Assembly: GCA_963796125.1 (NCBI GenBank)
Contig: CAWCKM010000041.1
Location: forward strand, 1-61,781
DNA length: 61,781 nt
Source of the DNA: DASPRG01 sp963796125
Lineage (GTDB): Bacteria > Nitrospirota > Thermodesulfovibrionia > Thermodesulfovibrionales > SM23-35
Reading direction: 5' to 3'
This document shows, piece after piece, positions 26,248 to 35,569 of the stretch. Under the pieces are notes generated by a model. It made no database searches. It was not told the origin of the DNA and saw nothing but the letters and a program-made list of their open reading frames with translations. The position numbers and the translations under genes were made by a program. How positions within the stretch are numbered: the first letter of the stretch is position 1; the number at the start of each line of letters is the position of its first letter.

Positions 26248-26535
26248 ATGACAAAATCAGCACTTATAGAAAAGGTTTCGGAAAAGTTCGGCAGTTTGAC
26301 AAGGAAACAGACGGAGATTGTTGTAGAGACTATCTTTGAGACGATGAAAGAGGCCATTATCAAAGGCGACAAGATTGAAATAAGAGGTTTCGGAAACTTC
26401 AAATTGAAGCACAGGAAACCGAGGATGGCAAGGAACCCGAAGACAGGGGTAAAGATAGACGTACCAGCAAAGAAAGCACTCCACTTCAAAGCAGGAAAGG
26501 CACTCAAAGAAGCCATGAATCCCCTTACCCCCTAA
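26248..26535 (+). CDS. HU/IHF family DNA-binding protein
   Basis: A 95-residue nucleoid protein. N-terminal helices MTKSALIEKVSEKFGSLTRKQ, then the DKIEIRGFGNFKLKHRK strand region and the DNA-binding arm with RMARNPKTGVKIDVPAKKAL (RNPxTG with the intercalating proline). The ending FKAGKALKEAMN is typical. A strong GGGAGG precedes the ATG. HU versus IHF-beta cannot be settled from sequence alone; the GFGNF core and Asn-Pro motif occur in both. Confidence 0.92.
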   Translation: MTKSALIEKVSEKFGSLTRKQTEIVVETIFETMKEAIIKGDKIEIRGFGNFKLKHRKPRMARNPKTGVKIDVPAKKALHFKAGKALKEAMNPLTP

Positions 26536-26607
26536 CCTGCTTTATTCTTTATACAATTTTTCAAAACATCTGGAAACTCTTCAGCCAAGGTCTGTGATCA
26601 TCAATTG

Positions 26608-26616
26608 TGCTAAAAT
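26608..26616 (+). promoter_or_regulatory. Extended -10 promoter before cobA-hemD
   Basis: TG-C-TAAAAT ends 17 bases before the cobA-hemD ATG; the leader would be only ~10 bases. The same TTGCTAAAATG/TGTGCTAAAATG word occurs at 33064 and 35516. Confidence 0.4.
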
Positions 26617-26632
26617 GATTTAACGCAGAGAC

Positions 26633-28208
26633 ATGAAAGGCAAGGTTTATATAGTTGGCGCTGGGCCTGGTGATATCGGGCTTCTTACCATAAAGGGTTT
26701 GCGATGCCTCCGGAAAGCAGAGGTCGTTATCTATGATTTCCATCTTAATGCTCAGGTATTAAATTACATCAACCACGATGCAGAGTTCATTTATGCTGGA
26801 AAACGCGGCGGCCATCACTACCATGACACAGGATGAGATCAACGAAATCCTTATCCAGAAAGCAAAGGAAGGTAAAATTATATGCAGACTCAAAGGCGGA
26901 GACCCATTTATATTTGGCCGGGGTGGAGAAGAAGCAGAAGCCCTTGCTGAAGAACGGAATAGAGTTTGAAATTGTACCTGGAGTGAGTTCTTCTGTTGCA
27001 GCCCCTGCCTATGCAGGAATCCCCCTCACTCACCGGCTGTATTCATCATCCTTTGCGGTCATCCCAGGTTATGAGGATACAACGAAAGAAGAGAGCTCCA
27101 TCGACTGGTCGAAGCTTGCTACAGGCGTCGGTACACTTGTATTTCTTATGGCTGTAAAGAATATAGACCTGATTACCAGAAAATTAATTGAGAACGGCCG
27201 CTTACCTGATACGCCTGTTGCAGTAATCAGATGGGGCACAAGGCCTGACCAGAGAACAGTTGTCGGAACATTAAAAAATATCAGTGAGATTATTAAAGAT
27301 AAGGATATAAAACCACCTGCTACCATGGTTGTTGGTGATGTTGTAAAGCTCAGGGAGTCTCTGCAGTGGTATGAAAAAAAACCATTGTTCGGGCATAGAG
27401 TACTCGTTACAAGAGAGCACATGGAAGGATTTGAGCCTCTGGAAGAACTCGGTGCTGAGATTATCGAATTTCCTACAATAGAGGTTGTTCCGCCAGTAAG
27501 CTATGAAGAGCTTGATAAATCAATCGGTAATATAAGTGCATATGACTGGTTGATCTTCACAAGCAGAAACGGAGTGAAATACTTTTTCAAAAGGTTCTTT
27601 GACAGAGATAGAGACATCAGAGATTTAAAGGGGATAAAAATCTGCGCATAGGATCAAAGACAGCAAAAGAGATAAAAAACTACGGGATAAAGACAGATTT
27701 GGTTCCTGGGAATTTAGCGCCGAAGGGTTGATAGAGGCATTTGTTAAATTGAGCGGAAAGCAAACAGTACCCCCCTTACCAAAGGGGGAATCGAGGGGGA
27801 GGCGTTAAAAGGTATGCGGTTTCTTTTGCCGCGAGCTGAGAAGGCAAGAGAGATTTTTCCAGAAAAGTAAGGGAACTTGGTGGGAAGGTAGATATACCTG
27901 TTGCATACAGAACGATAAAACCAGAAGCTCGTGGAAAGAGATTGAGGAGATTTTTAAAGGAGGGAAGGATTTCAATAGCTACCTTTACTAGTGCAGCAAC
28001 CTTTACTAACTTCAAAGAGATAATGGGAGAGGATGCTGATGAGCTTCTCAAAGGAGTAGTCATAGCCGCTATAGGGCCTGTGACGGCAAAGGCTGTTAAG
28101 AAGGCAGGGCTTTACGCTGACATTATGCCAAAAGAAGCTACCATAGAGGCATTGGTTGAGGAGATTATCAATTGGACACTGAAGCGGAGCAAAAAATTGA
28201 TGAATTAG
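26633..28208 (+). CDS. cobA-hemD: Uroporphyrinogen-III C-methyltransferase / synthase fusion, frame-broken
   Basis: The N-terminal half is SUMT (VYIVGAGPGDIGLLTIKGLRC; GKIICRLKGGDPFIFGRGGEE; EIVPGVSSSVAAPAYAGIPLTHR). It methylates uroporphyrinogen III towards siroheme or cobalamin. From about 27390 (GHRVLVTREHMEGF) it is HemD, which closes hydroxymethylbilane to uroporphyrinogen III. Frame changes occur near 26830, 26950, 27648, 27715 and 27870, yet every conserved block is present in order through TSAATFTNF and IGPVTAKAVKKAGL. As HemD is needed for tetrapyrroles, sequencing indels are likelier than decay. A palindromic element (27767-27805) lies inside the HemD part, giving an extra TVPPLPKGES-like stretch. 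Confidence 0.85.
27767..27805. repeat. C/G-rich palindromic element inside hemD
   Basis: TACCCCCCTTACC-AAAGGGGGAATCGAGGGGGAGG: same right arm and loop as the other copies, with a shortened left arm. It interrupts the HemD sequence between LIEAFVKLSGKQ and the next conserved block MRFLLPRAEKAREI. Confidence 0.65.
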
Positions 28209-28215
28209 ATGGTGA

Positions 28216-30293
28216 ATGTTGGTGAGCCTTCCTGAGGTAGATACTCTCATCTTTTTCTTCATAAACAGAGACTTCCAGAACAGACTCTTTGATGTCATCA
28301 TGCCATTCATCACAAACAACGTCTTTCTCCTGACGCTTCCGTTCATAGCATGGCTCTGTTACAAAGATAGAAAAAAGGCATGCCTTGCATTGATACTCGG
28401 GTTAGCATCCTTTGCTTTAGCCGATTGGATATCACACTTTCTCAAGCATGTTTTTGAAAGGCCAAGGCCTTGCAACATACTCGAAGGTGTCCATCTCCTT
28501 GCTGGTTGTTCCAGATCTTATTCGATGCCGTCGAGTCATGCTGCAAACAGTTTTGCTTTCGTAGCACCATTTGTTATCCTTTATAAAAATAATATACGTT
28601 ATGCCTTTCTTTTGATTGCTTTTCTTGTGAGTTTTTCGAGGATTTATATTGGTGTACACTATCCCTCAGATATTATTGTGGGTGCACTGTGCGGTGCAGG
28701 GTTGGCACTGTCTCTCGTAGCCCTTTATAACAGGGCATATAAACGATATCAACTAAAACCTTATTCAACAGTCCTCTTTATCTTCCTCCTTGCCATCAGT
28801 GTCTTCCGGATATATTACATCCAGCAAGGGCCTCTTGATCTGAGCCCTGATGAAGCTCATTATTGGGAATGGTCCCGGAGGCTTGATTGGAGCTATTACT
28901 CAAAAGGTCCGATGATCGCATATCTCATATATATAGGTACAGCGATACTTGGAGATAATGTTTTTGGTATCAGAGTTATGGCGGTAATCTTCTCTGCCCT
29001 CAGCAGCGTCTTTATATATGCGTTGGGGAAGAACATGTATGATGAAAGGGTCGGCCTTTTATCAGCAATACTGCTTCAGCTAATACCTCTCTTCTCGACT
29101 TATGGGATCATATTCACCATAGATTCACCGTTTATATTTTTCTGGATACTATCGCTATTTTTGTTCTGGGAAGTCGATAAATCGTAATGAGTTATGCGTA
29201 ATGAGTGATGAGTCAAGGAAAAATCAGATTAAGCCGTCACGCATCACGCATTACGCACCGCGCAGGTGTACTGGCTTCTCCTCGGTATATCAATAGGCTT
29301 TGGTCTCCTAACCAAATACACCATGGCACTCTTTTATCTCTGTTCCTTTTTTTTCTTACTTTCAAAGGGAGAGAAGACTCTTTTTTACAAGAGGCCCCTA
29401 CATTGCCTTTTTCCTGAGCCTTCTAATATTCATCCCTGTAATCCTGTGGAATGCTGAGTATAACTGGGTTACATTAAGACACACAGCAGGACAGGCACAC
29501 ATAGCAGAAGGCCTGAGGATAACATTAAAAGATTTCTTTGAATTTATTGGTTCGCAGCTTGGAGTAATTACTCCTCTTCTCTTCATACTTATGGCCAGTC
29601 TCTCTCTGGAGTCAAAGGAAGCAGAAAGAAGGCAGTTTCCTCTTCTGGTTTTTCACACCTGTTATTAGTCTTTTTTCTCTTGAAAAGTCTTCAGGGCAAA
29701 GTACAGGCAAATTGGGCACTGCCGGGATATGTAACTGGAATTATTGCCTTTTCTGTATTTTCAAAAAAAGTTTTTTCTGAAGGAAAAGGTCAAGAAGATT
29801 CTCATTGCGACAGCAATTCTGTTATCAGTGGCTGTTACAGTCGTGGCACATTATCCCTCCATCCTCAATCTTTCTGTGAAACAAGATCCTACCAGCAGGC
29901 TCAGAGGCTGGAAAGAACTTGGGTAGAAGTGACAAAGCTATATGAAGAGATGTCTGAAAACAGACCTGTATTTTTATTTTCTGAAAGGTATCAGGTTTCC
30001 AGTGAACTTGCCTTCTATGTAAAAGGACATCCCATAACCTATTGTATTAACCATAAGTCGAAGGATGAACCAGTACGACCTCTGGCCTGGATTCTCTGAA
30101 TCTTCTTCATTATAATGCAATCTTTGTTACAATAGACGACATTGTGATACCTCAGAGAGTTGCGGGTGCTTTTGAAAAGATTGAGAAAAGGCTTTTTACA
30201 GTTTATGAAAAAGACAAGAAAGTCAGAGACTATTCTATCTTTCTGTGCTATGATTTTAAGGGCATGAGAGGAGAAAAACCAGGGACATATTGA
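28216..30293 (+). CDS. PAP2 phosphatase fused to an ArnT-like (GT39/GT83) glycosyltransferase, frame-broken
   Basis: Residues ~1-190 are a membrane PAP2 phosphatase: HVFERPRP (KxxxxxxRP-like), YSMPSSHAANSF (PSGH-like) and SRIYIGVHYPSDIIVGA (SRxxxxxHxxxD). The frame then continues into an ArnT/PMT-2 glycosyltransferase: SPDEAHYWEWSRRLDWSYYSKGP, with the periplasmic DEAHYWEW catalytic motif and many membrane helices. The first frame stops at 29187 in a 78-bp repeat; the same frame resumes at YWLLLGISIGFGLLTKYTM. Later shifts occur near 29400, 29640, 29770 and 30100. The last recognisable segment is FKGMRGEKPGTY at 30290. Next to a GT2 and a flippase-like gene, it probably decorates a surface lipid or glycan with undecaprenyl-linked sugar. 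Confidence 0.75.
29185..29262. repeat. 7-bp-phased inverted repeat inside the ArnT-like gene
   Basis: Left arm GTAATGA GTTATGC GTAATGA GTGATGA; spacer of ~25 bases; right arm GTCACGC ATCACGC ATTACGC ACCGCGC. The arms are complementary and the heptamer resembles the one at 18225. It splits the coding sequence but leaves both sides in the same reading frame, and introduces stops. Confidence 0.75.
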
Positions 30294-31235
30294 TGACCCT
30301 TTCATAATCATCCCCCTTTACAACGAAGAGGAAAACATACCTACTCCTTTACGAGAAACTAAAGGAGTATCTTGAATCCGTCGGAAAAGGAATATGAGAT
30401 ACTCTTTGTGGATGATGGAAGCACTGACAGGACTCTCTCTATCCTTGAGGAGATCCAGTCAAAAGATAACAGGGTCATTGTATTGAGTCTGAGGCGTAAC
30501 TTTGGACAGACGGCAGCATTTGCAGCAGGATTCGACTTTGCACGCGGAGATATTGTCGTTACAATGGACGGTGACCTCCAGAATGATCCTGCTGATATCC
30601 AGAAACTCCTTGAACTTATAAAAGACCATGACCTTGTGAGTGGATGGAGAAAAAAGAGGAAAGATCCGTTCTTCAGCAGGAGGCTGCCCTCTCTTAGTGG
30701 CAAACTGGCTAATCAGTAAGGTAACCGGTGTAAAGCTCCATGATTATGGATGTTCTCTTAAGGCGTACAGGAGAGATGTCATAAAGAATTTAAAACTCTA
30801 TGGAGAGATGCACAGGTTCATCCCTGCTGTTGCAAGCTGGTATGGGGTGAGGAGTTGCAGAGGTGGAGGTTACTCACCATCCGCGACTGAAAGGAAGCAT
30901 CAAAATACGGTATTTCACGGACGCTAAAGGTTGTTTTAGATTTGATAACGGTAAAGTTCCTCCAGAGTTTTTCTACAAAACCGATTCAATTTTTTGGCCC
31001 CATAGGTGTTGTATGCGGGTTTCTCGGTTTTCTTATATCACTCTACCTGGTTATCGACAAAATCTTTCTCGGACACCAAATCGGGGGAAGACCACTCCTT
31101 TTACTCGGTGCTCTCATGATTATCGTTGGTATCCAGCTTATCGGAATGGGCCTGCTTGGAGAGATGCTTGTGAGGGTCTATCACGAAAGCCAGAGAAAAC
31201 CAATCTATGTGATTAAAAAGATCCTTGGCCCTTAA
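30293..31235 (+). CDS. Family 2 glycosyltransferase (DPM1/ArnC/GtrB-like), frame-broken
   Basis: It starts at an ATG overlapping the previous stop (TGATG). Blocks: IIPLYNEEENI, EYEILFVDDGSTDRTLSIL, RNFGQTAAFAAGFDFARGDIVVTMDGDLQNDP, DLVSGWRKKRKDP, LHDYGCSLKAYRRDV, then two C-terminal transmembrane helices (FFGPIGVVCGFLGFLISLYL and LLLLGALMIIVGIQLIGMGLL) ending RKPIYVIKKILGP. This is the polyprenyl-phosphate sugar transferase architecture, which would supply the donor for the ArnT-like enzyme upstream. Frame changes lie near 30310, 30350, 30700 and 30900. Confidence 0.8.
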
Positions 31236-32133
31236 AACAAAAAGAATATTTTTTCTCTCCCTGAAGCTCATTGTAAGTTCTGCACTTCTTTACATTGTTT
31301 TTTCGAGGACAGGAGTAAACCAGGTTTTTTCTCTCATTAAAGGGCATGCACCCCTATTGCTTTCATCTCGGCTGTTTTCCTCTATATATGTGCTCAATTT
31401 TTGTCAACAGTAAGGTGGAAGCTCCTTCTTCCGGAGACACTTGGAATGAGAAAACTCTTTTCGCTTTACCTGATAGGTGCTTTCTTCAATACTGTGCTAC
31501 CTGGTCTCATAGGAGGTGATGCTGTCAAGGCATTCTATCTCTATCGGGCAACAGGAAAAGGCAGCCTTAGCTTAGCATCGATTTTTATGGATAGATACAT
31601 CGGTTTTGTAATGCTCATAATAATTTGTACTATCGTCTTTCCTTTTGGTTATTCATATTTCCATAATTCGCCTGTATTCTGGATATTCCCATTTCATAGT
31701 TCTGGTTTTTATCGTTACCAGCTTTTTGATCTTTGGTCTCCGTTTTGGCAAGAGGATACAGATGCTCTCGGAATTTTATGACTATTTTCATTACTATCGA
31801 AATCAGAAAGGCATTATCCTGAAGGCATTGCTTCTCTCCGCTGTCGTCCAGGTAACAGGTTTTTGTGCAGTGTACATCCTCGCCCTTGGCCTGGGAGTGG
31901 ATATCCCTTTCCTTGCTTGTCTTGTCTTTGTGCCGCTGATTATCATGTTCGCAGCAGTGCCTCTTTCCATATCAGGCATTGGCATAAGGGAAGGAGCATT
32001 TGTCCTGCTTTTTGGCCTCATCGGGATCAGGCAGGATGTTGCAACGGCCCTCTCTTTATCGTGGTTCCTTGCAAACTCAACCGGCAGTCTGACCGGCATC
32101 ATTGAATACATCAGGTACAGAAAAGAGAAATGA
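31225..32133 (+). CDS. Flippase-like integral membrane protein (LPG synthase TM region/UPF0104), frame-broken
   Basis: Multi-pass membrane protein. Segments: FFLSLKLIVSSALLYIVFSRTG at the start, the family-typical RWKLLLPETLGMRKLFSLYLIGAFFNTVLPGLIGGDAVKAF with PGxxGGD, a FMDRYIGF segment, and LVFVPLIIMFAAVPLSISGIGIREG near the C-terminus (P-x-S-I-x-G-I-G-I-R-E). Frame moves near 31380 and 31690. The start is a TTG overlapping the GT2 stop. This family often sits with polyprenyl-phosphate glycosyltransferases and may move lipid-linked sugars. Confidence 0.75.
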
Positions 32134-32149
32134 TACCGTAATGTAAAGC

Positions 32150-32437
32150 CTACAGGGCAACATCAAAGGTTTTCCACTTCGGGGTTTCAGCCAATCTGAT
32201 GGTTCCAAATTTTTCTTCATAATTTTTAATGTTTTCTGCAAGGGCATTAAAAATTCTTTTTACATGTCCTGGACTGACGATTACCCTGGCAGTCAAGGTG
32301 CCTTCCGGTTGAGCAACCATGAGAAAATCCAGGATGAATTCCTCCTGTGTATGCGACACAACCATACTATTTGCGTACACTCCACCTTTTAGTTCATTTG
32401 GCATATATACCTTTACGTCTTTATGCTCTTTACCCAT
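32150..32437 (-). CDS. DUF3467 family protein
   Basis: A conserved small protein of unknown function. The family core is clear: GGVYANSMVVSHTQEEFILDFL, then ARVIVSPGHVKRIFNALAENIKNYEEKFG. I start at the internal ATG 32437 (MGKEHKDVKV), which has GGGG about ten bases upstream; the longer frame (to 32491) adds 18 low-complexity residues. It is a single gene convergent with the flippase-like gene. Confidence 0.85.
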   Translation of the reverse strand: MGKEHKDVKVYMPNELKGGVYANSMVVSHTQEEFILDFLMVAQPEGTLTARVIVSPGHVKRIFNALAENIKNYEEKFGTIRLAETPKWKTFDVAL

Positions 32438-32680
32438 TCCTGCACCCCTTTCTTTTTCTACGGTATTGTTTTTGACGCTCTCTTGCCACAATTCAGGCTC
32501 AATACATTTCCCGGATATATAATTATCTTCATTTTTAAATCTACCATACTGAAACGCCTTGTTATCAGACTTTTTTGTTGGTGTTCAGTTATTATAACCA
32601 TATCATAGATTATCCCTGAGTAGCACTCGACGAAAAAGTCGTTATGAGGCTATGTTCAAGGCGAAACTCAGGAGGGTTTT

Positions 32681-33022
32681 ATGGAGTGTTTATTCTGTAA
32701 GATTGCTGAGAAAAAACGATCTGCAAAAATAATATACGAGGATGATCTTTCAGTTGCTTTTGAGGATATCAATCCCCAGGCCCCTGTCCATACCCTTGTT
32801 ATACCGAAGAAACATATCTCCACAAACCTCGATTTAAGACATGAAGACAATGACCTCATAGGCCATTTGTTCCAGGTCGCCAACAAGATTGCAAAAGATA
32901 AAGGGATAGCAGATCGCGGTTTTCGACTTGTCATGAACTGCAATCCGGAGTCAGGACAGACTGTTTTCCACATCCACCTTCATATGCTCGGAGGTCGTAT
33001 AATGCACTGGCCTCCCGGGTAA
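32681..33022 (+). CDS. HIT family nucleotide-binding protein (HINT-like)
   Basis: A 113-residue histidine triad protein. It starts CLFCKIAEKKRSAKIIYED (the Cys pair is common in zinc-binding HINT homologues), then FEDINPQAPVHTLVIPKKHI, ESGQTVFHIHLHMLGGR with the HxHxHxx active site, and a C-terminal MHWPPG. Such enzymes hydrolyse purine nucleoside phosphoramidates and aminoacyl-AMP. CAGGAGGG precedes the ATG. Confidence 0.93.
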   Translation: MECLFCKIAEKKRSAKIIYEDDLSVAFEDINPQAPVHTLVIPKKHISTNLDLRHEDNDLIGHLFQVANKIAKDKGIADRGFRLVMNCNPESGQTVFHIHLHMLGGRIMHWPPG

Positions 33023-33063
33023 GAACGTATCTGTAATTCCCAGGCTAAAAATAAAAACTGATT

Positions 33064-33072
33064 TGCTAAAAT
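33064..33072 (+). promoter_or_regulatory. Extended -10 promoter before the DsrE-like gene
   Basis: TG-C-TAAAAT within TTTGCTAAAATG, 47 bases before the ATG at 33120. The same word lies upstream of two other genes in this window. Confidence 0.4.
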
Positions 33073-33119
33073 GAAAAGTAATATTTTTCTCTTATCAACA
33101 ATCAAAAAAGGAGTTTGAA

Positions 33120-33566
33120 ATGGATCAGGTGAAAAAAGAGTCTGCTGCGTTTATTACTTCAAAAGACACCCTTGATGGCGCTTATCCAGGATTGATCTTA
33201 GGAATAAATGCGAGACGGTTAGGGATGCAGGCCAAAGTGTTTTATACCTTCATGGGTATAAATGTTATCCGCAAGGGATGGGCAGAGAGAGCCAAGTTTC
33301 AGCCTTCCGGCTTTATGGGTGCCATTCCCGGGATGTCAGCTATCGCAACCTGGATGATGAAGGGAAAGATAGAAAAAGCACAGATACCATCATTGCCAGA
33401 CCTTCAGGAAATGGCTATGTTGGAGGGAGTAGAATTCATAGCATGTAAGATGACAATAGACATGATGGATTTGAAGCAGGAAGACTTTATTGAGGGTGTA
33501 GTAATACAGTCTGCTGAAGATTTTCTGAGATATGCCAAAGATTGCAAAATTTGTTTATATACATAG
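33120..33566 (+). CDS. DsrE/DsrF-like sulfur-relay family protein
   Basis: A 148-residue protein of the DsrE_2 type. Pattern: an N-terminal segment for the first strand/helix (AAFITSKDTLDGAYPGLILGINARRLGM), AKVFYTFMGINVI, and a conserved cysteine in VEFIACKMTIDMMDLKQEDFIEGV; a second cysteine pair is near the C-terminus (DCKICLYT). Related proteins act in sulfur trafficking in sulfur-metabolising bacteria. The inter-strand cysteine supports persulfide carriage, but the partner is unknown. AAAGGAG precedes the start. Confidence 0.8.
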   Translation: MDQVKKESAAFITSKDTLDGAYPGLILGINARRLGMQAKVFYTFMGINVIRKGWAERAKFQPSGFMGAIPGMSAIATWMMKGKIEKAQIPSLPDLQEMAMLEGVEFIACKMTIDMMDLKQEDFIEGVVIQSAEDFLRYAKDCKICLYT

Positions 33567-33645
33567 ACATCTTGCTAAGTCTGCGTCAAATAATAATTAC
33601 CGAAAATGAGAGGCTTGTGAACATCACTATGCACGGCCATGGTTT

Positions 33646-34366
33646 TTAAAAAGGCTTTTCAATCTGCTCGATTATCTCTGCAATTTTATCGACCATTAAC
33701 TCAATTGCCTTTCTACCTTTCTCGGCTGAAGCTTTTTGTGGATCACCCCAGACACCACCAGGCCAATATTTCATCTTGTCTTTTATAACAAAAGGTTTAG
33801 GAATTTTCGGGTATCCTTCAGGAGCCCTTCCCTTAACAAGCTCCGGGGAAAGATAAAGCACAACTGATGTCTCCAGTTCCCCTGCATGATAATCATTCGG
33901 TGTCTCTGCAATTTCAGAAAGTTCCTTCCATAAAACATCGTAGGGAGAAAAGACAGCAATCCTGATATCTTTCAGTTTCTTCACCAGTTTTTCTGCCGAT
34001 TCTTTCAAGGCAGACATATGAAGGCTGCCTCCATGTCCTGAGATTAATAAGAAATTTCTCAGGCTTTTTTCATAGGCTTCAATCACAAGATCCGAAGAAA
34101 GCTGTCTCAGTGTCTCTGGAGTAATGCTTATAGTACCCGGATGTTCTCTCGTTGTCGTACATACACCATAATGAACTATCGGTGCGAGGAAAGAATTTCT
34201 TTTTCTTCGATACCAACTTAAGGACTTCCTGAATAATGAGAGAATCCGTATTCAGAGGCAGGTGACTTCCGTGTTCTTCAATCGCACCAAAAGGAAATAC
34301 AATCGTCCTGGTCTGTTTCAGATATTTCTTGAATTCTTTCATTGTAATATTTTCCAAGATGATCAT
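33646..34366 (-). CDS. Creatininase family amidohydrolase, one frame break
   Basis: N-terminal frame (34366 down): TIVFPFGAIEEHGSHLPLNTDS, the family G-x-x-E-x-H-G-x-H-L-P metal motif. C-terminal frame: LLISGHGGSLHMSALKES (GHGGN-like) and NDYHAGELETSVVLYLSPEL (D-x-H-A-G-x-x-E-T-S). The middle (HYGVCTT...REHPGT, TPETLRQLSSDL) is in a third frame between about 34190 and 34086, so the gene is one enzyme with one or two indels, the first in an A/T-rich run near 34190. Substrates of this family range from creatinine to pyrrole-amides and peptide precursors; none can be assigned here. Confidence 0.8.
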
Positions 34367-34436
34367 AGCATCCTCTCTTTAGCTCGTTAATAGATATTTT
34401 CTTGCTCGGTCATTTTATCACACATCAGGGATAATT

Positions 34437-34465
34437 TTGACTTTTGTTCTCATATGTGTCATACT
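34437..34465 (+). promoter_or_regulatory. Sigma-70-type promoter of cspA
   Basis: TTGACT at 34437-34442, exactly 17 bases, then CATACT at 34460-34465. Transcription would begin near 34472, giving a ~115-base leader before cspA. Confidence 0.55.
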
Positions 34466-34500
34466 TCTATTGAAGTTTTAGAAGTTCTTAGTCACAGATA

Positions 34501-34535
34501 AGGCCACGAAGACTTTTAGCTTTGTGGCCTTTTTT
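34501..34535 (+). terminator. Strong intrinsic terminator hairpin in the cspA leader (attenuator candidate)
   Basis: AGGCCACGAAG (34501-34511) pairs over 11 bp, with one G-U, with CTTTGTGGCCT (34520-34530) around an 8-base loop; TTTTTT follows directly. It lies between the predicted cspA promoter and the cspA ribosome-binding site, so readthrough must be possible for cspA expression from that promoter. Confidence 0.75.
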
Positions 34536-34586
34536 ATTGCGATCATTCTGAGACTTTAATTTATGAGTAAGGAGGTATAAAAAAAG

Positions 34587-34787
34587 ATGGCTAATGGAAC
34601 AGTAAAATGGTTCAATGAGTCCAAGGGTTTCGGCTTTATCACAAGGGAAGACGGCAGTGATGTATTCGTTCACTATTCTTCCATCCAGAGCAATGGATAT
34701 AAGTCCCTCGCCGAGGGTGATACAGTTAGCTTCGATACTGAAAATGGCCCAAAAGGTCTCAAAGCAACCAATGTAGTTAAGAACTAA
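34587..34787 (+). CDS. cspA: Cold shock protein (CspA family)
   Basis: A 66-residue single cold-shock domain. RNP1 KGFGFIT and RNP2 VFVHYSS are intact, and GTVKWFNESKGFGFI at the N-terminus is canonical. It binds single-stranded RNA and melts secondary structure. AAGGAGGT lies ~12 bases upstream of the ATG. The leader holds a terminator-like hairpin and a second terminator follows the stop, so this is an independent transcription unit with possible leader control. Confidence 0.97.
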   Translation: MANGTVKWFNESKGFGFITREDGSDVFVHYSSIQSNGYKSLAEGDTVSFDTENGPKGLKATNVVKN

Positions 34788-34795
34788 TTAACTGC

Positions 34796-34832
34796 AAAAG
34801 CCCTCCCTGCATGTCAGGGAGGGTGCATTTTG
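34796..34832 (+). terminator. Terminator after cspA
   Basis: CCCTCCCTG (34801-34809), five-base loop, CAGGGAGGG (34815-34823), then GCATTTTG. The outer CAAAAG/CATTTTG can extend the stem. The gene at 34843 starts soon after it. Confidence 0.7.
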
Positions 34833-34842
34833 AAAAGGAAAA

Positions 34843-35217
34843 ATGACAAATAGTGAAAAGAATGCCGCAAGAAGAGAAAAAACGCAACAAAAACTTGAAT
34901 CAGGTCTGATTTCTGAGCATTTCCCCAAGGTTTCAAGCATTGTTATTGATGTGACAAACTCTTATGGAAAAATAAACCCGATTACCGTATTACGCACTTT
35001 AAATTTTTGGCCTAACAGTTATGCATATTTTAATATTGAATGCTTGAGTAAAGGCTGTCTAGAAGGTGGATTTGATTTAGATCAAGTTATTACTATGATG
35101 GTTAGAAGTCACAAAAACTCAGGAGAAGGAGAACTCATTTGTGATGGAAATAATCTTTCCTCTGACCATTCAAATATTCTCTATAAGATTAATATACGGT
35201 ATAACAAAAAAACTTAA
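34843..35217 (+). CDS. Conserved-looking hypothetical protein, 124 residues
   Basis: Lys/Glu-rich start, then a beta-rich central region (VSSIVIDVTNSYGKINPITVLRTLNFWPNSYAYFNIEC) and LIYK-type strands at the end. I do not recognise a family; a cysteine pair in CLSKGCLEGGFDLDQVITMM may be structural. It lies 56 bases downstream of cspA, after the terminator. Codon use looks like the neighbours. Confidence 0.6.
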   Translation: MTNSEKNAARREKTQQKLESGLISEHFPKVSSIVIDVTNSYGKINPITVLRTLNFWPNSYAYFNIECLSKGCLEGGFDLDQVITMMVRSHKNSGEGELICDGNNLSSDHSNILYKINIRYNKKT

Positions 35218-35569
35218 GAGCCATTCATTCTATTTTTCTATTTCATAATATATCTATGGAAACATTCTGAAGCAATAGACTTCGGAAGGCAAACATTGAA
35301 ATACAAGATAATTTAAATGCGTTGAACTGAAAAAGTGGGCGTTACCAGATCTGATAAGAACATGCATCGAAGTGCCTGAACCTGCTTGCGCAGATTTCTT
35401 CGGTATCGGGTCTGCAATACATAACAATAACTTTATTCCCCTCATTCATCACGAACGCCCTCTTGAAATTTTCATAGTGAGTCTTTGGAGTGCTTAACCT
35501 TATTCTCTGAAAAATTGCTAAAATGGCATAGATCTTAATTGAGAAAAATATAAGAAGAGGGATTGTATA
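35218..35569. other. Gap of about 350 bp without a supported gene
   Basis: The minus strand has a short open stretch starting at an ATG near 35450 (NEGNKVIVMYCRPDTEE) that ends after ~35 codons and could be a gene fragment. An extended -10 (TGCTAAAAT) lies at 35516 in front of the next gene. Nothing else is recognisable. Confidence 0.35.
35516..35524 (+). promoter_or_regulatory. Extended -10 promoter before the zinc-ribbon gene
   Basis: TG-C-TAAAAT within ATTGCTAAAATGG, ~46 bases upstream of the start at 35570; third copy of this word in the window. Confidence 0.4.

Noticed and set aside
35254..35445. Minus-strand frame of 63 codons
   Set aside because: No start signal or family; another frame of the same strand looks more protein-like, and both are short.
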